From assembly GCF_023898315.1 (NCBI RefSeq), contig NC_064614.1, positions 72,242,501-72,306,500 of the forward strand: a DNA stretch of 64,000 nucleotides, read 5' to 3'. The notes beneath the pieces were generated by a model. That model made no database searches. It worked only from the letters and a program-made list of their open reading frames with translations, and had not been told where the DNA came from. Source of the stretch: Schistocerca nitens (Eukaryota; Arthropoda; Insecta; Orthoptera; Acrididae). This document shows positions 24,031-35,640 of this stretch, piece by piece. The translations under genes were made by a program, and so were the position numbers. Position 1 is the first letter of the stretch. The number at the start of each line of letters is the position of its first letter.

Positions 24031-24649
24031 GTCCCAGGGGCGTTTTTGTTCTTTAGTTTGGCAATCGCAAGCGCGACCTTCTCACATGCAAAGGGAACAA
24101 GGATGGTACCATTTTCATAGCAGGATTCATTAAGCTTCGTTGTACAGTATGCATCTGTTCATCAGGCTGTTGCTCGTCATCGGGGAGGAGTTTTTTAGCA
24201 GGAATTCCGCAGAACGTCTCCATCCCTCTGCTATGGTACCACCATCTTGTCTCAGCGTTGCTAAGACTAGTGGCGTCTTCAGACAAAGTGGAAGTGGCCG
24301 CAGAATTTAAATCCATAAGGAATGGTAAACCCCAGGGCCAGACGGCATCACAGCAGAGATGGTGCAGTTTCTCGCCCCACAGCTAGTTCCACCCCTAAAA
24401 AAGCTGTACTATGAATGCAAAATCGTACAGGCCTATCTGCCTGTTAGATGTACTTGAAAAACTTTTCGAAAAGCTCTTAGCTGACAGTCTGGCAGCAGAC
24501 AGATGTGTTGTATGGGAAGAGCGACAGGCAGTCTGGCCTTCGGCCAGGGCGATCAGCGTCTGACGCTACTGCCCTGTCGGCCGAGGTCTGTGGCTTATCT
24601 CCGAATAAGTATACTGTCGGCATCACGGTGGACATCAGTGGTGCCTTTG
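24031..24649 (+). mobile_element. R1-like LINE fragments, duplicated copy
   Basis: The plus strand carries the first reverse-transcriptase blocks (GITAEMVQF-type at about 24330, YRPICLLDVLEKLFEKLL at 24430-24480, GRSAS/VDISGAF near 24560-24640). The minus strand at 24053-24316 carries the linker of the second piece. Both mirror the left arm and stop at the arm edge. Confidence 0.7.
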
Positions 24650-24659
24650 GGAAACCCGA

Positions 24660-25503
24660 TACCGTGTACGTAACATAGACCAATACCTTGGATACTCAAT
24701 ATGACTGTCAAATCCAAAGTAGTTCTCTTAAGAAAATGCAAAAACAAGATGGCAGTGTTTTACAGCAGGAATCGAACCAAGAATCATACAATTAGAACCA
24801 CGTACCTGTTCTTCTAACAAGTTTCTTCAGCTGGTAGAAAAAAAAATCAGTAAGAACTACCAAGGGGCTGTTGAACAGAACACATTGCGACTCTGGAAGG
24901 AGAATCTAAAGAACTTCTAGAGCAACATCAATCGATGTACAGCGACAAACCTTTCTCAGAAAAACTATTCAAGTGGGCGAAGAGGTCATACAAACAGTAT
25001 CAACAGCGTGAAGGGGAAGATGGTCCAAACTGATAAGAAATCTCGACATGAAGCACAACTGCCAGTGAGCATGGAAGTTGGTAAAAAGTCCTTGCAACGA
25101 TGCTGCGATTACAGCACATGATCTCACTGTGGTAACTGTCGACAGGATAGCTCACCACCTTCTGTTAAATTGGGAAAACACCATCTACAGTGAAGAAAGT
25201 GAAAACTCAACGTGATTCGAGTAAAAAAGTGGGCGCCCTTGCCACGTAATTAAGTGCTGAAGAGTGAAGAAGAACGATGCACAGAATGAATGTACAAAAA
25301 GCTATTGGCTTGGATGACATCAGCACTGAACAAATAAAGCACTTGTGCGTTCTGGTCTAAAATTATTGAATAATTTTATCACTACCAAGCACACTCACAA
25401 ATTCTGGAGGAAAGTGTAGGTGGTAGCCTTCCTAAAACCTACAGGCCCACCAGACTTGCAGCCTATGTCATTTATGTGTCATGTTGGCAAGACACTTGTT
25501 TTT
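24660..25503 (+). mobile_element. Jockey-like LINE, 5' part (split by CR1)
   Basis: Broken plus-strand frames read as the region leading into a Jockey-type reverse transcriptase: NVQKAIGLDDISTEQIKHL at about 25290-25345, FWRKVxVVAFLKPTGPPDL at about 25400-25460, then MCHVGKTL at 25475-25500. The next expected residues (ERTILENFWHNTDQ-like) are found 4 kb away at about 29483-29525. Between them lies the CR1-like LINE, so the CR1 element appears to have inserted here. Confidence 0.68.
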
Positions 25504-25622
25504 CATTGTTGAGTGACCTTTCTGCCAACTAGATTGTAGCTGTTAACCTTGTTTGGTAGTAGGTTTCCTTAAGTTTCTTACAGTAAATCACATATTAGCT
25601 AGATGGATAGGAACTATGTTGT

Positions 25623-26746
25623 GTGCGGATGCAGGTGGAGTTGGCCACAATCGAAACGCAGCTGGAAGCTTTGTTGGACAGAGTGAACAGACTCCAGAGT
25701 GTCGCCTTGAGTTACGGTGGGGATGGGGTGCCTGGGACAGCCTCTGCTGTAGTAGATGAGCAGGGGAAGAGGGGGGGGGGGGGAATGTCACAGCTCTCTA
25801 TCACTGAGCCGACCTCAGGTGCGACTGAGCTGGAAGGGCCACTGTCACCTCAGTGTGGTTGGCGGACTGTGTCGAGGTCTCGAGCCTCAAGGCAAAGGCT
25901 TCATGGGGGTCGCAGGCAACTGGCAAATCCCATGCACTTTGCTAGTAGATTGAGTGTGCTATCTGACGCTGGGGAGGAGGCTGAGGCGGATCAGAATGCA
26001 CCTTTTGCCAGGATAGTGGCCACTCCTTCAGCAAGGTCCCGAGAGGCACCTGGGGGTAGGGGTTTGTTAGTTATTGGGTGCTCCAATGTTAGGCAGGTCA
26101 TGCAGCCCCTCAGGAACGCAGCGGCTAGGGTGGGGAATAAGTCCAACGTTCACTCGGTGTGCTTGCCGAAGGGCCTTGTCCGGGATGTGGAAGAGGCTCT
26201 TCCGGCGGCTACCAAGCATGTGGGATGCAGCCAGCTGCAGACTGATGCACATGTCGGCACCAACGATGCCAGTCGTCGGGTTCCGAGGAAATCATTGGTT
26301 CCTTTCAACGGCTGGCTAAACTGGAGAAGGCGGCCTCCATCTATCGAGAAGTGGAAGCCAAGCTGACGATTTGCAGCATCGTACCCAGGGTGGACCAGGC
26401 TCCTCTAGTTTGAAGTCCAGTGGAGAATCAAAACCAGAGGCTACGTCGACTTTATGACAAAAATGGTTGTAGATTCCTCGATCTACGCTATGGGATGGAA
26501 GGTTGTAGGACGCCCCTCAATAGACCAGGAGTACACTACACACAGGAAACAGTTATATGGCTATCACAGTACTTGTGGCGTAAACATGGAGGGTTTTTTT
26601 ATATTAGGTGCCTCCCCACAGAAACAAACCGTTGGCCTGAAAAATTACCTGTTCATGACACTGATGTGGGTGTGCCAGATGTAATAATTGTTAGTTCACC
26701 TAAACAGGTCATTCCAAAGGATTTAAATAGCTACATCTCATGTTAG
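25623..26746 (+). pseudogene. CR1-like ORF1, SGNH esterase domain
   Basis: The first frame (25623-26366, 247 codons) begins with a coiled-coil-like stretch (ETQLEALLDRVNRLQ). It reaches an esterase block LVIGCSNVRQVM where family members have GDSNVR, so the nucleophile serine position is not conserved as GDS. VGTND at about 26255 is the oxyanion-hole block. A second frame (26420-26746) carries DLRYGMEGC and PGVHYTQE with the expected catalytic His. The 13-G run at 25771-25783 is a likely slippage spot. In the family this protein binds RNA and may associate with membranes; the break between the two frames says this one is dead. Confidence 0.7.
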
Positions 26747-28736
26747 TAAATTGTCGAAGTGTCCCCGAGTTACTCTCCGAAATAAGCAGTAGTAATGCTA
26801 ATATTGTATTAGGTACCGAAAACTGGTTGAAGCCAGATATAAATAGCAGTGAAAATTTGAACTCCGTTTGGACAATGTTTAGGAAGGATAGGACTGATGC
26901 TATGGGAGGTGGTGTGTTCATTGCAGTTAAAAGCTGTTTAAACACAGTTGAGATCGGGTCTGGGTCGGATTGTGAAATAGTTTGGGTAAGGCTGTCAATC
27001 AGACAAGTAGTGACCATTGTATTAGGATGTTTTGATAGACTACCAGCATTCGCAACAAAAGTCTTGAGCACGTAGATAATAAATATGCAAATTATCCATT
27101 AGTTATAGATGCATACTTTAATCTGGCGTCAATTCACTTGGAAAATTACGCGTTTATCACAGGGGGGCGGATGCAAAGACTAGAGCGAAGTTATTCTACG
27201 AGCGCTCTCAACATCCAACCTTGAGCAATTGCATAGAAAACCAACACAAGATGGGAACATATTCGATATCTTGGCCACAAACAGACGTGATCTTTTTGAG
27301 GAAGTTAATCTAGAAAGGGTATTAGCGACCATAATGTCGTGGCTTCTACGTCAGTGGAACCAGCAAAAAAACCAAAGAAACAGCGCAAAGTTTTCTTGTT
27401 TGGGAAAGCCAGTAAAAGTGTCATTAATGAATATCTTCATAGTCAGCTCCAAGCATTCACCGCTGGACACAAAGATATTGAGCATCTTTGGTCGGAATTT
27501 AAAGGTTTTTTCCACCACATGCTAACGAAATACGTGCCTAGCAAAAATATATGGGAGGGAAGGATCCACCTTGTTTCAACAAACACATTAGGAAGTTGCT
27601 GAGAAAGCAGAGAATTTTGCACAGTCGTTTTAAGCGTATCCACTGTCCCGCTGACAAACAGAAATTATGCGAAATGAAAGCAGCTGTCAAAAGGTCAATG
27701 AGAGATTCTTTTAACGAATTTGAAAGCAATGTTTTATTTGCGGATTCTAAAAACAACCCAAAAAATAGTTCTTCCGTAAAATATATGAACGCTACAAATA
27801 ATTCAACACCTTCTCTTGCTGACAGTACTGGTATCGTAACGGATGATGATAACCAGAAAGACGAGATTCTAGACCTAGCTTGCAAAAACTCGTTAACGGT
27901 AGATGACTGCAGCACCATTCCACCTATCAATTATCGAACAAACGCAATGATGGCTGACATAGTGTTTAGTGTATCTGGGATTGTAAAACAGTTAAGATCC
28001 TTAGACCCCAGGAAGGCATCTGGCCCAGACGGTATCCCCGTAAGATTTTTTGTCGACTATGCTAGAAATATAGCACCATTCTTATCAATCATCTATCGGA
28101 GATCAGTTGAAAGTTCCACGGGACTGGAAGAAGGCCCAGGTCATAACGATCTATAAAAAAGCTAGAAAATCGGATGCACATAAGTACCGGCCAAATTCAC
28201 TGACATCTATTTGTTGTAGAATCATGGAACATATTTTGTGTTCAGACATAATGACCTTTCTAGATTTTGAGAAGTTCATCTGCAGAAAGCAGCTCGGTTT
28301 TAGGAAACAGCTGTCAAGCGAGACACAGCTCGCCCTCTTTGTGCGTGATATACAGCAGGCTCTAGACACTGGCTCCCAGGCTGATGCCGTATTCCTCGGC
28401 TTTCGAAAGGTGTTCGACTCAGTTCCGCACCGTGGCTTGCTGCAAAAAGTGCTCGCTTACGGTCTATCGGATGACATATACGGTTGCATGGAAAGTTTTC
28501 TAACAAGCAGAGGGCAGTATGTCATCCTGAGTGGGGAGACTTCAACAGAAACAAGCGTAACATCAGGTGTGCTCCAGGGCAGCGTAATAGGTCCGCTGCT
28601 TTTTACGATTTACATAAACGATCTGGTTGATGGTATTGACAGCGGCATTAGACTGTTTGCCGATGATGCTGTAGTCTACAGGAAAGTAGTATACACGAAA
28701 GTTGTGAGCAAATCAATGAGGATTTCCAGAAAATAA
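26740..28736 (+). pseudogene. CR1-like ORF2, endonuclease and reverse transcriptase
   Basis: The endonuclease part at 26740-27075 has NCRSVPELLSEI, VLGTENWL, MGGGVFIAVK and CEIVWVRLS, the usual order for an apurinic-type nuclease. The reverse transcriptase runs from LDPRKASGPDGIPVRF (about 28000) through SICCRIMEHIL, FRKVFDSVPHRGLLQKVL (about 28400), GVLQGSVIGPLLFTIYIND and LFADDAVVY at about 28650, where the catalytic FADD is intact. RT remnants continue past 28736 to about 29300 (VKYLGVTIRND, RPVLEYCSSVWNP). Several frame changes and stops interrupt it. CR1-type RT normally has GVPQGS; here Pro is replaced (GVLQGS). Confidence 0.8.
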
Positions 28737-29482
28737 ATGCGTGGGGTAACGACTGGCAGTTATCTCCCAATATTAGTAAGTGTAACCTACTGCGTATAAC
28801 AAAGTGAAAGTCTCCATTAATGCACGAGTGCTAAATATATGCCCAGTCTTTGGAAGAGGTAACATCCGTCAAGTATTTGGGCGTGACTATTCGAAATGAT
28901 CTCGAATGGAGCAACCAGATTACACAAGTAACGGGTAAGGCCAACTCTAGATTGCTATTTATTGGTAGAATCCTGAAGTGATTCAGTCCTTCAACGAAGG
29001 AAATTTCTTACAATACTTTAGTTCGTCCGGTTTTGGAGTATTGTTCCTCTGTTTGGAATCCTTACCAGTTGGGTCCGATTCAAGAGATTGAGAAGGTCGA
29101 ATGAAGGGCGGCACGATTCGTCAGTGGTACATTTAGCCATCGCGAGAGTGTTAGAAATCTCATAGAAAGTTTGTAGTGAGACACATTTCCTGATAGACGA
29201 CGCGCTAAACGGAAGGGGCTGCTCACTAAATTCCAAAATCCGATCTTCGCCGAGGATGTAGAGCATATGTTATTACCGCCAACTTTCATATCGCGCAATG
29301 ATCACCATTCAAAGATAAGGGAAATTAGGGCTCGTCCTGAGGCATTCAGACAGTAGTTTTTCCCTCGCGCGATCCGCGAGTGAAACAGAGGGGGGAAATA
29401 TGACTTTGGTGCGAATAGTGCCCTCCGACACACACAGCTTCGTGGCCAGCGGAGTATATATGTAGATGTAAATGTAGTTGTA

Positions 29483-30640
29483 GAACAATCCTTGAGAATT
29501 TTTGGCACAATACAGACCAAAATCATACAATAACACCGGCCGGATTGGGCCAAGCGGTTCTAGGCGTTACAGTCTGGAACCGCGCGACCGCTACGGTCGC
29601 AGGTTCGAATCCTGCCTCGGGCATGGATGTGTGTAATGTCCTTATATTAGTGAGGTTTAAGTAGTTCCAAGTTCTAGGGGACTGATGACCTCAGCAGTTA
29701 TGTCCCATAGTGCTCAGAGCCATTTTTGAGGCCATACAGCATTTATGGCTAGTAACCCTTCTTGTGCCCAAATACTCAATCTCACACAACACCTAGTGAA
29801 CGATTTCCAACGTAACTTGATAATTAGAGTCGCATTTATAGATCTCTCGGGTGTCAATGATACTGTCAACGAGCAACGGGTCCACGTTAAATTTTATAAC
29901 ATAACTAAAGACTTCCGAATGACAAAATTAGTGCATAGTCTCCTTCACAAGTGATGTTTTGATGTGACTACAGGGAAGGAATAACAGCTGCAGAAGGCAA
30001 AAGAATGCCCTGCACCCAGTCAGTGTCCTGCCATCAGTTTTATATAACATCACACACACAGCCTTCTTATAAACGCTGAGACGAGGCAGTTTAAATATGC
30101 GGATGATGCTGTCGGGCTGCAAGCAAAAGTGTTTGAGGAAGTGGAAGAGAAACTGATGCGGGCTCTAAGACTTAGTTGGCAGCAGTATATTTCCTCAAAG
30201 CAAATTTCTCCCATCTTAGCAATAAAAAAAGTGGTGCGGCACGGTCAGTAGTTGCACCAAGACGTCTCTCTAAAATACAGTATATGAGTATCCAACTTTA
30301 TAGGTCTCCGACATTTCGGAAGCACTATCAAAATTTTAAGGGAAAAGTGTATGTGGGGAATGATATCATCCGAAATCTCAACAGCCTGAAACGGGGAGCC
30401 CAACCGCAAATTCTGGAATCCTCGGCTCTCGCACTATGTTTCTCTGCAGTACAGAATACAGCACCTGTCTGGTAATGCTCGACACACGCCAAAAACACTC
30501 TAAGAAAAACAAAACACTACAACACAGAGTTATGCAAATTGGTCACAATTTGATATTCCTACATGTATCGACGGAAAATGCAAAATCGTATATTTTAGGG
30601 ACCGTCGGATGAATGTCGATGCTGCAGCGCAGTTCCACTG
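29483..30640 (+). mobile_element. Jockey-like LINE, 3' part
   Basis: The plus strand resumes the Jockey-type reverse transcriptase. CAQILNLTQHLVNDFQRN and FIDLSGVNDTVN lie at 29760-29870 (usual form VDLTAAYDTVNH), a decayed YADDL region at about 30090, and PTFRKHYQNFKGKV at 30305-30345, followed by SSALALCFSAVQNTAPVW at 30420-30475. One SINE sits inside it (29534-29728) and another near its end (30648-30850). Many stops are present. It should pair with the piece at 24660-25503. Confidence 0.72.
29534..29728 (+). mobile_element. tRNA-headed SINE, full length
   Basis: Standard copy with A box (GGGCCAAGCGGTTC, slightly diverged) and B box GGTTCGAATCC, ending at GAGCCATTTTTGAG. No convincing target duplication is visible. 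It lies within the Jockey-like reverse transcriptase, between the ERTILEN-type and CAQILNL-type blocks. Confidence 0.9.
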
Positions 30641-30647
30641 AGCAGGT

Positions 30648-30850
30648 TCAAAAATGGTTCAAATGGCTCTGAGCACTATGGGACTCAACTGCTGAGGTCA
30701 TTAGTCCCCTAGAACTTAGAACTAGTTAAACCTAACTAACCTAAGGACATCACACACATCCATGCCCGAGGCAGGATTCGAACCTGCGACCGTAGCGGTC
30801 TCGCGGTTCCAGACTGCAGCGCCAGAACCGCGCGGCCACTTCGGCCGGCC
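30648..30850 (-). mobile_element. tRNA-headed SINE, full length
   Basis: Minus-strand copy with intact B box (complement GGATTCGAACC) and a head that ends in GGCCGGCC at 30850. The direct repeat ACTGAGCAGGT at 30637-30647 and 30851-30861 brackets it, so the insertion is recent enough to keep its target duplication. Confidence 0.94.
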
Positions 30851-30861
30851 ACTGAGCAGGT

Positions 30862-32803
30862 GGCGAGCATAGTAAACAGGAGACACCTCGATACTCGGCC
30901 ATCAAGTCTTTGCGAATTTAATTGCGTGTACTGTGCTCCACAGTAATTATGCCTCGCAGACAGGGGTGTAAACAACACACGCAGATGTCAGCGTTTGAGA
31001 GAAGACATGCCGTTCGGCTGAAAGAAGTCAGTTGGAATAATTGCCGCATCGCTCGCCATTTGAATAAGAGGTATGCCATTATTTGACTATATTGGCAGAA
31101 GTAACTGATAGGCCAGTAGTGTAACACCATAGAAATAGGCGAATGGGAAATAATTGCTACGAAAGGTTGTTTTAGTGGCTTCGTTTGTGATCCAGTATGA
31201 CTATCGTGGGTTCCCCTGCTCCCAATGCATGTGTGCCAAAGTAGTGAGTGGGTGAAAACATACCTCTAAAAGGGATTTTTTTGCAGCTTTACGGTTATAT
31301 CTCGTAAAGGACTCACAATATCGAAAACATGGTCCTATTAAAAGTTGTAGGCCATTGACGTTTGCATTGAAGAGACCAGACGCATACATTTTGGACCACT
31401 CACATTAGTGCTTGTCGAAGATGGACAGATTTTACGTATTTACGAAAAAGTTTCTGTTTAACATCTCCTTTTTGTTAATGTCATCTGAACTAACCCATCT
31501 ATCAATAAAGTGGTCCAAACAAAAGTTGTAGTGGAGTAAAATTTGCGTTCGATGAGACCACAAGTGAATGTTTTAGACCACCCATTTCCTACAGCTCCAT
31601 GTTAAATGTGGACCATGTCTCATCATCAATGAAGGCCGTTTAAACAGCAGATCTTCAACGAGTACAGTTTACACTGTATTAAACATAGTACTACAGCACT
31701 CCATTGTGTATTCTTGCACTTAGCAAATAGAAAATTAAAATTGTAGAACACATAAAAAGATAATATTTAAAGAAACGGTTTCATTCTGCTGATATGAAGA
31801 TCAGTTTGTGACGATTAACAAAAATTGTAGTTATAGATATGAAAATAAAAAAAGAGGCAAAAGTTGGCAGGTACACAAATTTCACAGACATTAATGTTTG
31901 ACTGTCGTTGGGTCACTAGGCTCCTCAAAATCTATAATTTCACACTGGGAGTGCATCGCCCCGTCACTTGGCTCCTCAAAGTCTGTAATTTTCGTAGCCC
32001 CATATGTACATTCCAGGTCTATGCCAACAGCTCGTTCGTCAATTTAGTGCAGTAGTTCCTGTTGTAGTTGGCACAAGTCAGTGAGTACTTAATCCCAGCC
32101 TTCTGACATCCAAAACCAACCGCACATCCCTTGTTGCATTTGCAGAAAATTGTGGGGAGAGGAGACCGTGGAGCTAATTACTTGGAAGCAGGAATGGGGT
32201 CAAGACCAGACTTTGAAGCCAGCCATTCCCAGAGGAACAGTTCTATTGGTATCCTAATCACATTTACAGTTGTAGGTAAATTCTCAAGCAATGTTGGCAG
32301 GCTCGTTTATATGTTGACGGTTGGGATGCAAGGTTGAGTTTGGATTTCATGATGGCTTAGGTGGAATAGCAATTTAACTAAAGTATCTCCTCCCCTTATT
32401 CCGTTGCGGATTGTTAAAAATCGTAGGTCACCTTCGGTAGTAGCTTCAACTTGAAGAATGATTTGAGTTCATCTAGGAGACAGTCATTTTCGACCAACAG
32501 CTCGAGCCCCCTCCCCCCCCCCTTTTTGACCTGTTGACCTGCTTGAAGAATACTAAATTTGTGACACACAAATTTATGGCTGTGTTATCACGTTTCGATA
32601 CCACCCCATGGGCATAAAGATTGACAAAGCAGTGGCAAGATTCCGACAGACGCCCATAGCGGTCGTGAGAGATTCGACGGATCCAGTGGGGGCTACTGTT
32701 GAACAACATCTAGAGCAGCTCTTTACTACGACCGTCTTCTGCCGCTGTAACATGGGGCGGCCGGCGGCACCCACACCACCCATTGGTGCTTGGAGCCTTT
32801 TCG
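30862..32803. other. Unassigned DNA
   Basis: No recognisable gene or transposon. The frames at 30918-31130, 32131-32337 and 32473-32811 have no motif I know. A C-run lies at about 32510-32522. The block 32600-32830 is moderately GC-rich and precedes the unknown minus-strand frame described next. Confidence 0.45.
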
Positions 32804-33205
32804 CTACGTGACGCTACACAGCCGCCACCTAGTGAAGGCTGCATCATTCTTACTTTTGTTCGGATGACCTGGACTTATTTCTTGAAGCGTTATTTGTAAT
32901 GAGACTTTGTATGCTTGGAGAAATGTAAGAAAATCTTCTGTTTCCTCGGTTGACTTGTTCGCTAAGCATTTCTGCTCCTTTTCAGCTTTCCTATGCCGAC
33001 AGTTGCTGTACCACTCTGTAGCCCGCCTCTCTTTACCATTGCGTGCGATGTCATACACAACAACGGTGTGGAGAAATGTGAGTGGCCTTGTGATGTAGTC
33101 TGCCAATTTGAAGCTGTTTGGACCAAATGCTTTTGATGGGGTAGTTCCTTTTCTAGGGTTTGAGGAATATAGATCTCCTGATAGTGTGGCTAGGGTATTG
33201 ACCAT
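32804..33205 (-). CDS. Unknown 133-codon open frame
   Basis: One of the longest frames here that I cannot tie to a transposon. It contains YSSNPRKGTTPSKAFGPNSF, KLADYITRPLTFLHTVVVYD and a charged stretch ERRATEWYSNCRHRKAEKEQ. Composition is mixed and not low-complexity. A minus-strand frame at 32473-32709 lies downstream and could be part of the same unit, and 33468-33842 (124 codons) lies upstream. It may be a decayed host exon, a retrotransposon relic or chance. No splice sites or start context decide it. Confidence 0.25.
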   Translation of the reverse strand: MVNTLATLSGDLYSSNPRKGTTPSKAFGPNSFKLADYITRPLTFLHTVVVYDIARNGKERRATEWYSNCRHRKAEKEQKCLANKSTEETEDFLTFLQAYKVSLQITLQEISPGHPNKSKNDAAFTRWRLCSVT

Positions 33206-33894
33206 TATAAGAAAGCCAGTAACCTCATCAACTATTACAACCTTCTCATGCTCCTATGATATCTCGAGGACCGTGGTAACAATCAGGTGGTCCGGGTCAC
33301 CATTAGCTTACTTTACTGAGGACCCTTCATCTTCAAGTTTCTCAGTAAGCAAGCTAATGAGACACTCTTTATTTCTGTCATTGGAAAGGAATTGCTACTA
33401 AGTCATTACTATCAACTCGCTAAAGATGAACTCAGAAGTAGTATGTCTTTTGCTTCGGCGGAGGCTCTCACCACATGGGAAGGTCTTCTGGGCAGCTGTC
33501 AGAATCCACAAACGTCACTCTTCGGCTTAAGTTTCTCTTTAGGCAGTCAATGTATATGGTTAGGATTAATTGGAATGTTTCCCCATACTTCCACACAAAT
33601 TCGCCGATGAAGATAAAAAAACTGATTGAGTCAAAACTTAACTGACTCGTCTCCGGCGAGTTCTGTGCTGATGGACGTAACAAAATTAGTAACAGGAAAA
33701 GAATAATGGAATTGAAATCACGCAATAAACTGCTGAATGTCTGCATTGACGTGCTGTGCTCTAGCATCTCTCTCATCAGTATGTTGGTCCAAGGTGATGG
33801 GCTCCCAAGAATCAAATGAAGAGATGAAACCCTCCCACCCATACTACGATAATACCCAAATCACAGTATGCAGGAAAGGATACCACATTCTCAC
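33206..33894. other. Unassigned DNA next to the unknown frame
   Basis: A 124-codon minus-strand frame (33468-33842) starts MGGRVSSLHLILGSPSPW and shows no known domain. Shorter plus-strand frames overlap it. Nothing else is identified. Confidence 0.4.
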
Positions 33895-35640
33895 GTGCCT
33901 TAAGGTGTAGGGGTATGATAATTATCGCACTTGTCGCCTCTTACGGTCTTCGGAATTGAGCGGACGATACTTTTCCGGAAGTCAGATGGTATATTGCCAG
34001 ACACACACATACTACACAACAACGTGGACAGTAGCTTTGCTGCCACTTCCACCAATGATTTTAGAAGTTCTGATGGAATGTTATACATCCCTTATGCCTC
34101 TTGTTTCTTCTTCTCTAACTTCTTTCCGCCTATCCGCTCTCTCCTCTGCACGTAACGGAGGAATTCCCATTGTACTCTTAATGTCAATACTTCTGCTTTT
34201 AATTTCACTGAAGGTTATTTTGACTTTTCTATATGCTGAATCAGTCCCTATGAAAATCATTTATTTTCCAATTTCTTCGCATGTTTCGTGTACCCATTTA
34301 GTCTTAGCTTCTCTGCACTTCATATTTATTTCATTCCTCAGCAACTTGTATTTCTTTATTCCTCAATCTCCCTGAACATTTTTCTATTTCATTCTTTTAT
34401 CTATCAATTGATGTATTGCTTCTGTCACTCATGGTTTCTTCCCATTTATCATCTTTGTACCTATGTTTTATCTTTACAACTTCTGCGAGATCACCCCTTT
34501 TAGATATGTCCATACTTCTTCAACTGAACTGTCTATTGGGCTATTACTTACTGCAGTGCCTGTAGAGTCAGAGAACTTCAAGCGTATATATGCATTGCTT
34601 AGTACACCGTATCCCACTTGTTTGCGTATTGATTCTGCCTGAATCTCTTAAACATTAGCCTGCTCCTGGGTACTCTTTAGAAATCGGTAACTCATTTCGG
34701 AATCTCTGTCTGACTTTGATGTAATATAACTCAAATCTCTCGGCCTTTACCAAGTGTATCTCGGTCTCTTGCGATTTTTGGATAGAGTATTCGCTACTAG
34801 TAGCTGAAATTCGTTACAGGAATCAATTAGACATCCTCGTCTCTCTTTCCTGCTACCAAGCTCATATTCTCTCGTAACCCCTTGTTCTACTCCTTCACCT
34901 GAAACCGCATTCCAGTTCCACATGATTGTTAGATTTTCATCACCCCTTCAGTATAGTCAAAACTGTTCTCTGTCTCTTCATCTTCAGCTTGGACACCGCT
35001 ATGTATATCAAAACTATCGTTGTCGGTGTTTTGGTTTGCTGTCGCCTCTGATGAGAACAAACCTATGACTGAACTGTTCACAGTAACTCCCTCTCCTCCC
35101 TACCTTCCTGTTCATAACGAATACTACTCTCGTTATACCAACGTCTGCTGCTTTTCATATTAACCTATAGTATCTGACCAGAAATCCGTGTCTTCTCTCC
35201 ATTTCACTTCACTGAGCCTCACTGTATCTAGACTAAGACATTTAATTTCTGTTTTCAGGTGTTGTAGCTTCCCTACCACGTTCAAAGCTCTTACATTCCA
35301 TGCTCCGAGTCGTACAAAGTTATCTTTTCTTTGGCTATTCGATCTTTTTCTCACATTCACCTCCTCCTTGGCATAGCCCTCCCGGAAATATAAAAGGGGG
35401 ACTATGCCAGAATATTTTGCCAATGGCAAGATCATCATGAAACGTTTTCAATTACGGGCACGTGGTTTCCATTACCTTCTGCGTCCTCATGCCGTTGATC
35501 ACTGCTGAGGTTTCCACCTTTAGGGGTAGTCTCCCACCCCAAGGGCAAGAGAGTGCCGTGGATCTGTCTTCTCCTCCACCCTATTTGACAAGGCCGTGGA
35601 CAGAATGATGGTAACTTCTTATGCCAGAAGACTTCAGGCA
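33895..35640 (-). mobile_element. RTE-like LINE, minus strand
   Basis: This copy of the common LINE starts with a 5' leader at about 35640 and reads into the endonuclease (LGAWNVRALNVVGKLQHLKTE, LSEVKWREDTDFWSD at 35320-35160). A decayed central part follows, and then the entry to the reverse transcriptase at 33900-34088 (MYNIPSELLKSLVEVA, SDFRKSIVRSIPKT). It stops before the catalytic palm, so the 3' half is missing. Plus-strand frames in 33930-34510 are shadows. Frames are broken throughout. Confidence 0.78.

Larger units (their letters stand above)
21841..24649 (-). repeat. Right arm of the large inverted duplication
   Basis: Reverse complement of 11968-14800, carrying the same RTE-like LINE (minus strand, 21841-23660) and the same two R1-like fragments with swapped strands. 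The matching run stops abruptly at both edges. It keeps no copy of the 296-bp LINE end found next to the left arm. Confidence 0.92.
25504..29482 (+). mobile_element. CR1-like LINE, nearly full length
   Basis: A plus-strand non-LTR retrotransposon of about 4 kb with a 5' leader, an ORF1 with an esterase domain (25623-26746), an ORF2 with endonuclease and reverse transcriptase (26740-28736 and beyond), and a 3' end made of short TGTAGATGTAAATGTAG-type units at 29458-29480. CR1 elements end in short tandem units rather than poly-A, and many CR1 ORF1 proteins carry a GDSL/SGNH esterase, so the layout fits. The frames are interrupted in many places and the copy is inactive. It lies inside a Jockey-like LINE. 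Confidence 0.82.

Noticed and set aside
22265-24316. Separate genes for the many 65-100 codon frames in the right arm
   Set aside because: They are copies or shadows of frames in the left arm and derive from decayed LINEs.
28151-28506. Minus-strand frames opposite the CR1 reverse transcriptase
   Set aside because: They are antisense shadows of the RT coding sequence at 28107-28736.
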